Assembly: GCA_026120035.1 (NCBI GenBank)
Contig: JALRME010000006.1
Coordinates: 1,240,001-1,304,000, forward strand
Source of the DNA: Coleophoma eucalyptorum
Lineage: Eukaryota > Ascomycota > Leotiomycetes > Helotiales > Dermateaceae
Reading direction: 5' to 3'
Length of the DNA stretch: 64,000 nucleotides
Below, piece after piece: positions 33,165 through 45,640 of this stretch. A model generated the notes under the pieces. The model made no database searches and had not been told where the DNA came from. It worked only from the letters and a program-made list of their open reading frames with translations. A program made the translations under genes and the position numbers. Position 1 is the first letter of the stretch. Each line of letters opens with the position of its first letter.

Positions 33165-34215
33165 GATAAAAGGAAGTGACTGGTAGCGGCAACATCATAG
33201 CAGGGAACATATACATATACGTCTTTAAATACATACATCTACATTTTCACTCGCATTCAATCCGGAGACAGTATCCCCGTACCTAGAGCATACAGCTCAT
33301 TAATTTAGAATTCAGCATGGATTGTTACCACGAAGAGAAAGCAGTACGAGGAAGTACAGCACTGGCTGCAGCTGAACCGAGGTGAACGATTTCTTCTGTG
33401 CTGCAAGCAATCCACCACTCTGATTGGACCTGCAGCCTTCAACAACTTCTGAACCCAATAATATCATAGAATAAACTTCGGTAGTTTACATTTATTCCTC
33501 GAATAAGTTGTCCTTGATGCCAACTCCCCGCATCCCCGGATAATATAACGGCCCGTTACTCCCCGATGCCAAAGGGCTCGTGATCTGGGATTGCCAAAGT
33601 CAGCTGATGAAGAGTTTCAGGTCGATCTCTACAATCTAAGTCGGAGCTAACTATTAACTCTAAGTTAAGTTAACTAGTTAGGTTAACTGAACATTGAATA
33701 AGGAACTCGTCACATGAAGTACCAAAAGCCACTCCATCACGCTACATCCCAACTAGCAACTCTAGTTAGATTCGAAGTGTAAGCGAACCCCTTGCGGCTT
33801 TACTAATCACGCTCTCAAACATAATACGTCAATTGTTTGGGACGATGCGTGCGGGTGCGGGTGCGGGTTCGTGTTGCCTGCTAGAACAAAGGTATTAGAA
33901 ACCTACAATGCTCATAACAACAATACTAAATGTTGATTATGTATTTTCCTAACGCCGACCTTAATGTTGATTCCATAATCTGTTTGGCGGCAAGCACAAG
34001 AAGTCGTAAGGTTTGAAACAGAAAGCTATTAAATACCTGGAGGACATTTTCTATAAAGGATGGCTGTTCGACTTGCAAATTGGAACATCACTTGTTCACA
34101 GTCAGAGAATTTCATAAGAAGCAATTAGTTTTTGACTTAGAAACTTCAAGTTTTGCACGTACTCACTCAACTTTACCCAATTCCAATCTACGCGATATAA
34201 GCGATTTTAGATATC
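33165..34215. other. Intergenic, divergent promoters of GH79 and extended SDR genes
   Basis: About 1.05 kb. It includes a short gcgggt run at 33850-33866 and overlapping gttaac motifs at 33667-33690. No gene is supported. Confidence 0.55.
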
Positions 34216-35350
34216 ATGGCAGGAGAACTCGTCTTTGTAAGTCTACCGACCTCATATTTTGTGCTCGGCCCGAGCTGATATCATGAAAGATTACAGGTGC
34301 AACGGGCCATGTTGGTTTTGCAGTCCTTGTAGACCTTCTCAAGGCTGGATACCGTGTCCGGGCCTCGGTTCGAAAGGCAACGCAAGGGGACATGCTCAAA
34401 GCCCATGAGCTCGTCAAACTCTTCGCGGAACACTTCGAGTTTGTCGTTGTGCCTGATATCACAGTCGAAGGCGCATTTGACAAGGTGCTTGGAGGTGTTA
34501 CGTACATTGAGCACGTTGCTAGTCCACTTCCCAACCCAGTAAGTTTTTGAGTCAGAAGACTTTTATATTATACGACCAAGTTATTGACTTATTTGTTCCT
34601 TAGACTGAGGATCTAGAAAACGATATTATTGTTCCAGCCATCAAGGGTACCACAAGTATCCTCCAGTCTGCAGCAAATGTGTCCACAATCCGACGAATTG
34701 TCATTACTTCGTCTGCTGTGGCCATAATGCCAGGCCAAGCACTAATGACCGGCGATGCTGAGAACATTTACACTCCCTACTCACGAGTGCGTCCCCTGCC
34801 TACTGGACCATGGGGATCTGTGAGCAACGCCTATCGCTGTTCCAAGGTCCTTGCGCTGGATGCCACCGAGAAGTTCATTGCTGAGCAGAAACCCAAATTC
34901 ACCATTGTCAACGTAATGCCTGGATATGTTATTGGACCCAACAAGCTCAATACCAGCGCAGATCAAGTGGCTGACGGAAGCAATGTTGTTGCCATGGTTC
35001 CTTTACTCGGCATCAAAGAGAGCAATGCTCGTCCTTCCACTACCTCACCGATCAAGGATGTAGTCCGTGTGCATGTAGGGTGTCTGGATGAGAAGAAGGT
35101 TGTTGGTAACAAGAACTTCTTTGTATCCGCCCCTAGAATGACCATTGACGACTCCAAGAGCATTGCGGAAAAGTACTTCTCCGCAGCCGTGAAGGATGGA
35201 AGACTTCCCCTTGGCGGAAGCATACCTTCTGTATATCAGAATCTGGATGGTAGTGATACGACAAAGATCTTTGGCGAAGTGGGAACGTATGAGGATGCGG
35301 TCAAGGAGTTGATCGCGCATTATCTGGAACTGAATGAGAAGACCAGCTAA
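34216..35350 (+). CDS. Extended SDR, dihydroflavonol-4-reductase/cinnamoyl-CoA-reductase-like
   Basis: NADP(H)-dependent reductase of the extended SDR class; real fungal substrates of this branch are mostly unknown ketones and aldehydes. Exons 34216-34236 (only 21 nt), 34290-34538 and 34604-35350 give 338 residues. The first intron was placed with the acceptor GAAAG so that VFITGATGHVG (residues 6-16) reads as the canonical GxxGxxG nucleotide motif; the nearer ACAG acceptor would break it. Catalytic residues are SSA (126-128) and YRCSK (Tyr167, Lys171). VNVMPGYVIGPNKLN matches the family's substrate-side segment. The protein is soluble with no targeting signal. It is convergent with JIP5, 163 bp between stops. 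Confidence 0.88.
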
Positions 35351-35513
35351 TGATATGTACAAGAGCGTTGCAGATTCACGTCTTCTGGGAGCCGTAATTT
35401 TTGTATTGTAGTAAATGATTTCGACGGAATTCGCTTCGGCCTTTTGATTGCCTTTTGATTCCTGTGACAAACCCGAACCTCGCAGCTTATAGTCAAATAC
35501 AATAGGGAGGGTA

Positions 35514-36847
35514 TCATTCCATGCCTTCAAACCCCACAATTCCTGTTACAGCAAGCTTGTCTTTGCCCTTAGCAAACTTCTGTTTCTTTCCTCTTTTGCG
35601 TTCTTCCTCGCTGCTGTCCGCGTCGCTATCATCGTCGCTACCCAGCCCATGTTTTCCGGCCCCTGGTGCGTCGTCATCTGAGTCTGGATCTGAGTCTGAG
35701 TCTGAGTCTGCATCGTCGAGCCACTCAGATTCTTGCCAAACCTTCACTGTAGTACCACCACCACTAATTAAGCGTCCACCCACGTCGAATCCTAGACCAA
35801 CAACGCCTTCTACATCGTCATGGCGTAAAGGCTCGCCAACAATCTTGTTTGGTCCAAGCTTCACAATTCTGATTGTACCATCACCAACTCCAACCACAAT
35901 GTTCTTTCCTCCATCCCCAACACCATCTGGCATGTTGACAATCACATCCAGACTCTCGCCACCACCGCGTCCACCATCGACAATGATGCGCTCGTCCTGA
36001 TCATCCCAAACACCTCTTTCCCACAAGGTCAAGACCCCGCTAGAGCTCCCCACCAGTACCTTTTCACCCTTGCTTCGTCCGGGCCTCGAAGGAAGGCCGC
36101 CTACAAAGACACTACTGAGTAGTTCCTCCTCTTGATCTTCACTCTTGACAAGTACTCCTCGTCGGAGATCAGTTACTGCCAACGTTGTTCCACCTGTTGT
36201 GACCCATTGCTTGCTGAAGCCACTCGTACTTGCTTCTGTTGGTGGAAGAGGCGTGAGCGAGGAGATGTAATCGTCGTGGGGATAATGTGTCTGTGATGGC
36301 TTGGAGCTTGCAAAGGTAGATGGTGTTCGTAAATCGTAGAGGTGTAGTGCAGCTGAATCGGTAGCTAGCAAAAGTGTCTGGGGAGAGAGAGCGTGGAGGA
36401 GGGTGGGTGGATCGACTTCTGAGCTCGAGGAGAGGATCGGTATGCGATATTTCGAGAGCACTTGTCCTGTGCTGGAGGATGCAGCTTTGAGGAGGCCATC
36501 TGTACCTGCGGAGTAGAGAACTGCAATCCAAACTTGTAAGCAGGCATTTTGTGCGCTCAAGCAGCAGTTTAAATACCTTCACCATCTCCATTGAAGGCTA
36601 ATGTTCTACAGCTTCCCTTATGCCGCCTAGTACGCCATTCAGTGTCTATAGTGCTTGTGCCTGTTGATAGAACGCTGGCGTCTGCATCGCCATCCTCGTC
36701 ATCGCTCGAGGCACCGTTTACAGCTGGTAAACGGAACGATTGAACATGCCCACCCGACAATCCCACAGCGAGGATGGGTTCTGTGGGATGAAGAGCCTGA
36801 GCAAACAGCTCCGAAGAGAGCGGCAAGGTACAGAGATTCTCGAACAT
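35514..36847 (-). CDS. JIP5: WD-repeat protein Jip5 (WDR55 homologue)
   Basis: Nucleolar/nuclear WD40 protein needed for ribosome biogenesis. Exons 36847-36577 and 36520-35514 give 425 residues, a normal length; the 56-bp intron has a GTATTT donor and a TTGCAG acceptor. The N-terminus [20 protein letters not shown] and the blocks [39 protein letters not shown] and [12 protein letters not shown] are diagnostic. About six to seven WD repeats run to residue 345. A Ser/Asp acidic tract ([12 protein letters not shown]) is followed by a basic tail ([20 protein letters not shown]), typical of Jip5. The acidic tract is encoded by a tgagtc microrepeat near 35679-35711. The gene is read in the same direction as the acyl-CoA synthetase upstream. 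Confidence 0.95.
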
Positions 36848-37177
36848 GTCAATGGCTTCAATTGGCGAAAGAAAACGGCAATGTCTGTCAGTCTATGTTC
36901 TTGGACTTTCGGTATTGGAACTTTTTTCCATGTTTTCACGGTGGGGTGGCTTTATCAAAACAGATCTTCAAAGGCGGCGAGAGCGTAGTATTATATCGCT
37001 AGACGTAGTCGAGCTTCATGATAATCACAGATCAACTGCGAATAGCCTCAACTTCATGAAGAAATCAATAGGATATCAATGAAGTTGAGAAGCGCCCGCT
37101 ACTTAAATTAAACTAAAAGTATATATTTCTCGACAATATATAATAATGGGGTATCTTCGAGTATCACTGCTGTCTGC
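36848..37177. other. Short spacer holding the JIP5 promoter
   Basis: 330 bp between the JIP5 start and the acyl-CoA synthetase stop, both on the minus strand. The part near 37085-37145 is AT-rich. Nothing else is seen. Confidence 0.55.
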
Positions 37178-39175
37178 TCATAATTTCACACTCCCACCGT
37201 TTACCTCAGACCATTCTTTTTCTGCAAACTTAACGTATGTCCCATTTCTAAGCCAATAGATTTCATCGGTACCAACCTTTTTGGGGTCAACACCTTCTGC
37301 CCTCATGATATGCTTTTGTTGTTTGTTCGTACCAGTCCTTTGCATCTCCTTAGTAAGTCTCAGGAAGAGCGGGACGGCAAATTTAGGGAGCTTTTGCTGG
37401 ACGTGTTGAGCCAACGAGAGCAGCAACTGGTGGCTGAGTGGCTCAGAAAGTACAAGAGCTGCACAACCAGCCCGTCCATCATGGTGTGGCAGTTCAACAC
37501 CAAATACATTTGCCTCGTCTACCGCGGGATGATCTCCTATGCACTCAGAGACTTCGTTCGTAGAAACATTCTCGCTCTTCCATCTGAAGGTATCTCCAAT
37601 ACGATCACTAAAGTAGGACCGACCCTCAGAGTCCCAGATAAGCATGTCGCCGGTGCGAAACCAGGCGTCGCCTATCTTCAAGACATTCCTCATAATCTTG
37701 CTTTCCGTGGAGGACTTGTTGCCGAAATAGCCTTGAAATTTACCTGAAATATCGTTGGGGTCGAGTTTGAATAATGCTTCACCTGGATTGCCTCGCTTGA
37801 CAGCTTTGCAAAGTCCTGTCTTTGGGTCTCGCCACGGTTGCTCTGTCTCCCAGTCCACTTCCACGATTGCTGTGTTTCCTCCCAACAACAGTGTCGCCAG
37901 AAGCCCATGTCGTCCAATCGCTCCTTTCCCAAAGTCGTTTTTGGACAGATTGAATGATCCGCCAGCACCTTCTGTAGCGGCGTAAAACTCAGCGATTTCT
38001 TCAACTCCAAATCGCTCCTTGAATCTGTTCCATATCTCTGGTCGCAGGCCGTTTCCAAAGGCTAGACGAACTTTATTTTTCCTATCAAGATTTTCGCCAG
38101 TTACAGGATCAATATTCGGTGGTGCAGTCAAGAGGTAGCGGCATGTTTCTCCAACATATTGAATGATGGTGGCATTTGATGCCCGGGCTTCTTGCCAGAA
38201 TGTCTTGGTCGAGAACTTCTTCCCAAGAGCGAAAGTGCCACCAGCTGCCATAGTGGTGCCAACACCAAGAACAGCAGCTGATGAATGATACAGTGGCATA
38301 CACTATTTTCATTAGAAAACATACATCTGATACAAGAATCTGGCTTACTGTGTAGAAGATATCTTTTTGCTGAAAACCCATCGCCCTGCGTATATGGTCG
38401 GGAGCAATGGTCATCTTCATCCAGCTGACAATAGCTGGTTTTGGCAAGCCAGTCGTGCCACTGGTGTAGATCAGAATCGCGAGTCCTCGCAGTTTGTCTT
38501 CCACCCTACATTCATCTGGTTCACGCACGCCAGCCGTTGACAGAGCTTGTGCTTCCAATTCTGAAGAGAACACTGTAAATGTCACTCCAGGCAGAGCTTC
38601 TTTTACGTCTTCTGTGACATTTTGTTGAACGTCTGGGTCGACTAGGACCAATCTAGTCTTAGATACTCGAACGCAATGGGCCAATGCCTTATCAGAGAGA
38701 TTGTAGTTTATGAAAGCTGGTTTGGCGCCAATTGACCAAAGACCGTACCAGATGAAGATGAAATTGGGTCCATTCATGAAGTCCAGCGCAACAATCTCCT
38801 TTGGTTTGATGTCATGCGCCTTCTTCAACCACTGCCCATATTTCAACACTGTCTCGTATGTCTCCTTGTAAGACCATGTTCGTCCTTCGAAAATTAAAAA
38901 CAGCTTATTCGCAAGCTTTCCTTGGGCATGGTCTTCGAGCGCGTAAAATTGATTGAGGATTCCTTTCTTCTCCATTGAAGTGCCTTTCAATTGAGCAGTC
39001 ACAGCACTGCTCAGAGCCCAAACGTCATAACTTAGTTGCGTCTTCGCATTGACGTACGCCAATCCGGCGAGAGCCGCAGGTGCTGCGAGAGCTAGCGGGA
39101 CTGCAGTATCAAACAAGATTAGTAATGTGACTTAAGAGAATATAAATCTCATTAAATATCGAACTGACCTGGCAT
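37178..39175 (-). CDS. Very-long-chain acyl-CoA synthetase / fatty-acid transport protein (Fat1/FATP type)
   Basis: ATP-dependent activation (and coupled uptake) of long or very long fatty acids at ER, peroxisome or plasma membrane. Exons 39175-39169 (7 nt, ATGCCAG), 39100-38349 and 38302-37178 give 627 residues. The tiny first exon is needed to reach MPVPLALAAPAALAGLAYVN, a hydrophobic N-terminal anchor. The P-loop IYTSGTTGLPK lies at about 213-223, the CMPLYHSSA segment opens exon 3, and the FATP/VLACS motif is present as SDRIGDTFRWKSENVSTNEV. The C-terminus is GGSVKL, not a standard peroxisomal PTS1, so location is open. Length and motif order are normal for Fat1; close paralogues (CefD1-like) cannot be excluded. 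Confidence 0.92.
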
Positions 39176-40413
39176 GGTGCTTCTGGCGACACCACTGCTT
39201 GTGACGAATTCCTATAAACACAACCTGTCCAGTTTTCTGCCTACTCCAGGGTCAAACTCTCGCACGAGTTTTCTACCGGTTGCTGAGGTGGACACACGCG
39301 CCTAGGTCCGGCAGCCCCAGACCATGAAATCAGCAGAATGGGAAAGTGACGGAGATGGGAGGCGACAGAAGAAAGGAGAGAGAGAGAAAGAGGGAGGGAG
39401 GGAAAAACGGTGAGATAAATGGCTAAATGGCGATGGGAATTGAGAGCCATGGGCATACATCCATACTCGTATATTGCATCCTGATCGTGACCAGCCAGAC
39501 TAAGCTACTGGGACTACCAGGCATCGCTGACGGTGTAGTGACAGGCACGCTCTATTGGTAGCAATGGCCGTTCATGCTGACCCTCCGCCGCCACTTTGTA
39601 AAAGATAAAAGATGAGCCGGGGAAGGGCTGTCGAGCAGGGTTCAGCTGGATTGGTGGTGTTCTCTAGGAAGTTTCACCACCGCAGAGTTGCCTCGGCTCA
39701 CTTTGGGTGACGACCAGTTTCCCCACAATACAACCCTACGCATTTCGTCCCATAATAGAGTATGAATGCGACAGGGTCTCCGGGATCGAACGCTCCTGTA
39801 TACCCGAGTCTCGCTGTATAACTATGCTTACCATGGCGTGCATAACGCGAAGCTTTCCTCCCTGAGATATGGGCTCTTGTACCCTTGAATCTGCGCTAGG
39901 CCGACTAAGTGCCTGTCCGGAAAGGCTACCATACCATGCTATTGTCTGGACAAAGGCTAAAAAATCAAGATGACAAGAACAGAAAAGGAATCGAAGATTG
40001 TGCAGCCGCTTACCCTGAGCACCAGAAGGCAATTGACGGGAGACTTTGACTGCACGACTGCAATAAATGCTCTTGATGCCTTCCTGCTTTTTTTTCCTTC
40101 CCTCGTAGCTGCTTTCTCGCCAAACAAGGAAGTTGAAGCGAGCGAGTGTCTAGAGTAACTTTAAGTTGAGTTGAGCCTAAGGGCCAAAGTGTCAGCCTTG
40201 CCGCTTGCTCTTACTTTGTACATCAGCTCCATCTCTTCTCCTGCATTAACCATATCTTTGCATTCTCCCTCAAGCAAACAAACCAAACATAGCAAAGCAA
40301 AGTAAAGTATCGGTACTTCCGTCATGCGCAACTGAGTTGCGAACCTCTCTCCATTGCTGCTGCATACCGTGCAGCACTACTCCAACTTGGGTTGCAGCTG
40401 CCACGCTACCATA
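39176..40413. other. Divergent intergenic region between acyl-CoA synthetase and GPI17
   Basis: About 1.24 kb with no supported gene. A purine run (gagagagagaaagaggg) lies near 39376-39405. The 200 bp before the GPI17 ATG are rich in CT and CAAG-like leader sequence. Short frames have no features. Confidence 0.55.
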
Positions 40414-42135
40414 ATGGCATTGAACAACAAAGATGCTAGTGGTCCCCAAGCCATGCGAGAGGCTGGCGAGGTAGACTCTACCACAAGTGTTCAACTCGAT
40501 GCGGATGCGCCCAAAGATGCTGTACTCGCAGCGACCAAGAGGAAAGAACCGCCGCCGGAGAAGCTGGAGAGCATTCACTTGCGCACCGCTGTAATCCTCT
40601 CATTTTGGGCCATCGTTGTGTTCTTAGGTCTGCCATTATGGTGGAAAACGACGGCCATCTACAGGGCAGATCTGCCACTGGATGAGATGATGGATTGGGA
40701 TAAAGGGGTGGTATGGAATCCACCGTAACAATCTGGGAGACATGCTCATTTTATCTAGGCTTGCCGTCCTGTATTTCCCCTTCGAATATCCATTGAAGCC
40801 TCGTCGTTACAAGAACATGAAGCACAGCATTTACTTCGAACAACTCAACATGCACTTGATGACTTGAACGACTTTTCTGCACACCATTTGCGACTGCAGC
40901 TTTCTCAGCCTGCCAATGCATCCGTTACTGCCGACGGAGCTACATCAGGGGGGTTGGAGGATGAGGTTGCGCTGACCATTAAAGTGACCCCCGGGCCAGA
41001 ACAAGCTGCAGAATTGCAGTCTTACTCGCCCGTGCTTGATATCTATTATACTCCAAATCAAACACCATCGAGTTCTTCATCATCATCACCACTAGCAACA
41101 TATATTGCTAACCAACTACGTACAATATTCGCCGAAGAGCAAGCCATGATTGCCCATCTGCTATCAACTAGCTCAGCACCCCCGGAGAGAAGCCCCAAAG
41201 CCCCAGCGCCCGAGGTTGCGGAAGCGCTGGCAAAGTGGACCTCAAGATCCATGAAGTACTCACCAACTTACCATTTGACCTTCTCCTTATTTACTCCAAC
41301 CGCAACTCCGTCTTCATGGGATATTGAGACTGCTCTCGAAGAACACATGAAACCACTGCTGGAAACCCTCTCTTCTATCAGCAATTTTACAATTGACACA
41401 CAAGTCCAATTGTATGCCAACCCGGGTGTCAGTGGAAGCTTGCTCAAGAAGGAGGATCTTAGTGGCTTCATCAACGCGGCAGAATGGCCTCTGAGCCCAA
41501 GTATTGGCGGTGCTCCTACGATCAACTTCATTCTATATGCGGGTGATATGGAGGTTGATGGTGGAGGGAGGAGCTGGTTAATTCCGCAATGGGGTGGTGT
41601 CGTCGTCCAGGCAAATGTGTAAGAAAAATACATCTCTGCGCCTGTGAACTAAACTGACTCTGCTAGCACGGATCTTCGACCAACCATGCTTATATTTTCC
41701 AATCAGCTACTCGCACTTCTCGGCGCGCCAGAAGCTGGATCACTCCCCCTGAGGTTGATGACCTTGATTCGAGTCCGAGGTGCTGGATTGTTACTGAAAG
41801 CTAGCGGGACTCTGGGTAGTTTAGCCCGTCTTACACGAGCCTTACCATCGATCAGCATTCCCCAAAGCGTAGCGGAAGGAGTTTACACCACGATTGACCA
41901 TCTTAGAAAAGCGTGTGATAGTTTGGGTGGCATAGAGGCGTTACAAAATGCGCGCATTGCAGAAGAAGCTGCAGAGAAAGCCTTCTTTGAGAAAAGTATG
42001 GTAGGACAAGTCTATTTTCCGGATGAACACAAATTCGCCGTTTATCTACCTCTGCTTGGTCCTATTGCCGTTCCGCTTGTTATGGGATTGCTCAAGGACT
42101 TCAAGGCATGGAGGAAGAGAAGGACTGCCATATAG
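40414..42135 (+). CDS. GPI17: GPI transamidase component PIG-S / Gpi17
   Basis: Subunit of the ER-membrane GPI transamidase that attaches GPI anchors to protein C-termini. Exons 40414-40710, 40759-41618 and 41667-42135 give 541 residues. Topology is that of PIG-S: a cytosolic N-terminus, TM1 at about 56-76 (HLRTAVILSFWAIVVFLGLP) followed by LWWKTT, a long luminal domain, and a second helix near the C-terminus (LLGPIAVPLVMGLL) followed by a basic tail (KAWRKRRTAI). The luminal motifs LTFSLFTP, SLLKKEDLSGFINAAEWPL and WGGVVVQANV are family-typical. Introns are 48 bp each; intron 2 is phase 2. The first intron's donor (GTATGG) was chosen by frame and could be a few bases off. Confidence 0.93.
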
Positions 42136-45100
42136 AGCGGGGATTTAATACACATTGTTTTTGGACAATCTCATCGAGAGAGAAATTTGGTTCACCGTGG
42201 TTACCCTATACTCAATATTTCATGGAGACTGATCTCAATGAGCTGCATGGCGGCCTCTTCTCCGGCAGCCAATTAAATCTATGAAGATTTTACTACGTCG
42301 CAAATACGGCACTTGGCTGCTAAACCCTTCGCCCCGGACAATAGAGGTCATTTTATGGTTTTCTTCGCATGCGCCTCGATGGCATAGTTTGGGGTGTTGG
42401 TGTTGGTCGACCCTTTATAGTCATCCACCGACAGGCCAGTGCTGCTCTCCGCAAATGTCTTCAAGATGGAGACTACCAATATTTGTGCAGTAGCAGCATA
42501 TATCGCTGTCTGGCCTAATTTATTGTGGATTCAATACCGATACCTGTGCCGACATGTAGCTTCACACATGTGAGATCCCTTGCTGGAATTGCAACTTGGA
42601 GATCGTGCAGGTCTGGAGCATGGATAGCCCACCTTCCGTTTGAAATGTAGCGTACTCGACTAATATCCATAACCATGAGTGATAAGAAACATCCCCGTGT
42701 CAGTACGGTCTGTCCTAGCTTGATCATGGAGTGCAGTATTCCTTAACAGGTTTCTGGTCCAGATTTGAAACCGTATCTACCTTTGGATGAATATTTTAAG
42801 TGCCGGCTGAAGTCGTGATGCAAAATGTAGTATGATACTGTTCTGTATATTCTTGTGGGTCAGGTGCTCCGAAGCTCAGGTAAAACCACTGATCTTAGGT
42901 AGCTAGAACACAAATCAAATCTTCTCTCAACTCCACATCGCGAACAGCTAATGCCTGGAAAGATATGTTACTGTACTGAGCACATGTATCATCGATCCTT
43001 GTCTTTCCTTACTGTTTGGACCAAATCTCTTTACAGATCTGTGTCCGTCACCCGTGAAAACTGCAACATGCATTTGTTTATATTGGCAGACAACGATCAA
43101 CTATGGACTCTGGATTCTTTTGTAGATTGAATGGAAGCATCCCTTGCACGGCCAGTATCGGTTCTCTTTCTGAACTCGGTAATCGTCCAGATTGGTTATA
43201 TGGCGATGAAATCGACAAACCGCGGGTAAAGATACAACGTTAAGGGATGTGCGTAGTGCTTTGAACTTCTGACAAGCCTGACAACCGAACATTTCTGCCA
43301 ATGCTTACCAATCACCGACGTAGGGTAAGCTTATAAGAGTAACCTGATCGAATTGAATTCGGCCGGAAAACCCACCAACGAAGCCTCCAAAGTCGAAATA
43401 TGTAACAAGGTTTGTAGCACATGGTATGATAGACTGCTTTGAAATCAAGTGAGAATAAGAAATGAAAATGAGACCCTTTCCAAGAGGAATGAGAGTTGGA
43501 AAAGAACCAGCATGTGATTCATGTGATTCATGCATAGATTTCACATAATGGTAGGGTTTTAATTCGACATAAGATAAGCTAAGATTGCATGGCGTCGAGG
43601 CCCAATGGCTAAGGGGATACGCGTCTATTGTTGTTTAGTGGTTGCCTTGATTGAGACTCTCCAAGAATCTCGGCATTCTAGGAGTATCTATAATTACAAA
43701 CTTGTTTTCTTTCCAGCCTAGAAGACATGTCAACCCCCAAATCGCCTTGCTACGCATGGCATGAGCTCACGGCACAGCAACTTGCTAAGCGAGCGAGAAG
43801 CCTCGGGTGTGCAGACAACAATGAGCATTGTTGGATAGGTAGTTTTGAAGATACCAATAATAAAAACATGAGAAGGGGACGTGGAAAAATTCAAAGCTTT
43901 GTATCCGCTGCTTGAATAGGACTACATACATATCTCAAATGACAGGATGAGTAGTGAATATACCCCCACGAGTCTGTTTTCTAGTTCCTTGAACATATGG
44001 CCTTCCCGCAATAATGGCGCTGCATAAGTGGATCTTAAATGTAGTCACTCCCTAATTCTAAGTGTTGGACTCAGAAAAAGCGATGACGCCTGCGTCTCCC
44101 TCCCACTCTCTAATTTCGGGTAGAAGCCGAAGGGGGTGAACTTCCGCTTACTCGCTACCGCTTCCGCTTCAGCTTCACAATATACAGATCTGTTGTGGGA
44201 TGACCAAGTCTTGAACATCACCTGTGGCTGTATCATCGTATTAAGATAGCTTCTTATCCTGCCGTGACCTCAGACCTACCATCTTTTGCACAGTGGTAGG
44301 TGATCACTACAAGACACGCCCATAAATTGGCTCTCAACTTCGTCGATGTCTTTCTGTCATCTCTTGGAACATTCACTTTGAGCGTCTACCGACTTCATCC
44401 ACTTAGATTGTTTCTAGCTTACCTGGGCCTCAATCTGGGGAGCTGGTCTGGAGTCGGGCATCGATACCTGTTAGACCCAGCTCGCTAGTGTGAAGTTACC
44501 TCTGTCAAATAAACACACGTGCTCGTGCGTTACCAGCGTCCTGATACTATAAGTGGTTTGCTGCAGTAGTATGGACGCAGGTAGTCATTCTCGGCCTCTG
44601 CTCCGGCTTTCGGATCTGCTGAATTGCGTCGACTTGAATGCTTTGATACTGGACTGCATGTCACGTCGCTTAAACTTGGGTATTATGGAAAGCATGCATC
44701 AGCTCTCTTGGCTGTTTGTGCCAAGAAAATCCCTCGATTAAACGAGAAAAAACCCTATTCAGGCCACGGTTTCGAGTGCTGTCCACAAGCAATTTAGCGC
44801 TAAAGTGCCTATTCTCTGTTTATCTTCTGGCCTACACTTTTATTGAGACTTATGATGAGACGTATAAAGAACCGCAAGTATAACTGTATCCTCTCGCAGC
44901 GCATCAGAACCTCAGCGAATCCATTAGACTCTTCAATCAGCATAAAAGAAGGCTGAGTTTCAGTGCGCTACTGCATGTAAGTTCTACCCAAAGCAGACGA
45001 GTTCTGCGTTCCAGGTGCAGGGCTGAAGGTGACGACAACTGAACAACTCGAGCGAATCGGCTCTTGTTCTTACGAGCAATACAGCATGGGTCTGGACTTT

Positions 45101-45640
45101 TCCCATTTCATGTGAATGACTTTCAAATGGATCAGACAGTCCCTTACACGGTGGATTTGTTAGCCCCGATGTTGAAGTCTTCGCAAGAGATAAGAATTGG
45201 GCACTGACGACCAACCAAGCACTTCAGTCGGATCCTAAGCCGACCTCACCCGTACCCCGCGAGTATTGCAACTACAATTGCATGAACTTTTGCAGCTAGT
45301 AGCTCTTCCTGCTTAGGTATTTGGAATGCAAAACCATGTGCCGAGAGCTTCGCCTTCAATTGCTCTTCTGGGCTAGGATTTCCAAGCCTTGGGGATGGCT
45401 CTAAGTATTTCGGTGCAGAAAATCCCACGAAGATTATATCCTTCCGGGTCATTTAGGGTGGAGATGGGGCATCCCTTCTTATTCCCACTTATTCCCCTCT
45501 TTCTCCTGTCCTGAGAGCTATGAAGTCGATCATCGGCTCCGGGCCGACATTGCAATAAGTCTAGGCCGGGATTTATATTAAGCCTGTCGCACCCTTTCCA
45601 CCCCAGCTTTGAAAATTCTTGAATTTGTACCGAACTTGTA
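42136..45640. other. Largest gene-free stretch, no supported gene
   Basis: About 3.5 kb with only short frames on both strands (60-90 codons), none with a domain, signal peptide or splice-joined continuation I can defend. A minus-strand frame at 45246-45452 (MTRKDIIFVGFSAPKYLEP) starts with an ATG but has no partner. The promoter of the second PhyH gene is at the right end. It includes a CGG-N7-CCG motif at 45534-45546, a possible zinc-cluster site. Confidence 0.5.

Noticed and set aside
39770..39830. gggatcgaacgctcc, possible reverse-strand tRNA 3' half
   Set aside because: The T-stem does not pair and no anticodon arm can be built.
43590..43665. tRNA-like string (gcccaatggctaaggggatac) resembling a D-arm
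   Set aside because: No T-loop (GTTCGANNC), no complementary acceptor stem and no workable anticodon arm, even allowing an intron.
45246..45452. 68-codon minus-strand frame starting MTRKDIIFVGF
   Set aside because: It has a good ATG but no partner exon or recognisable family, and is too short to support alone.
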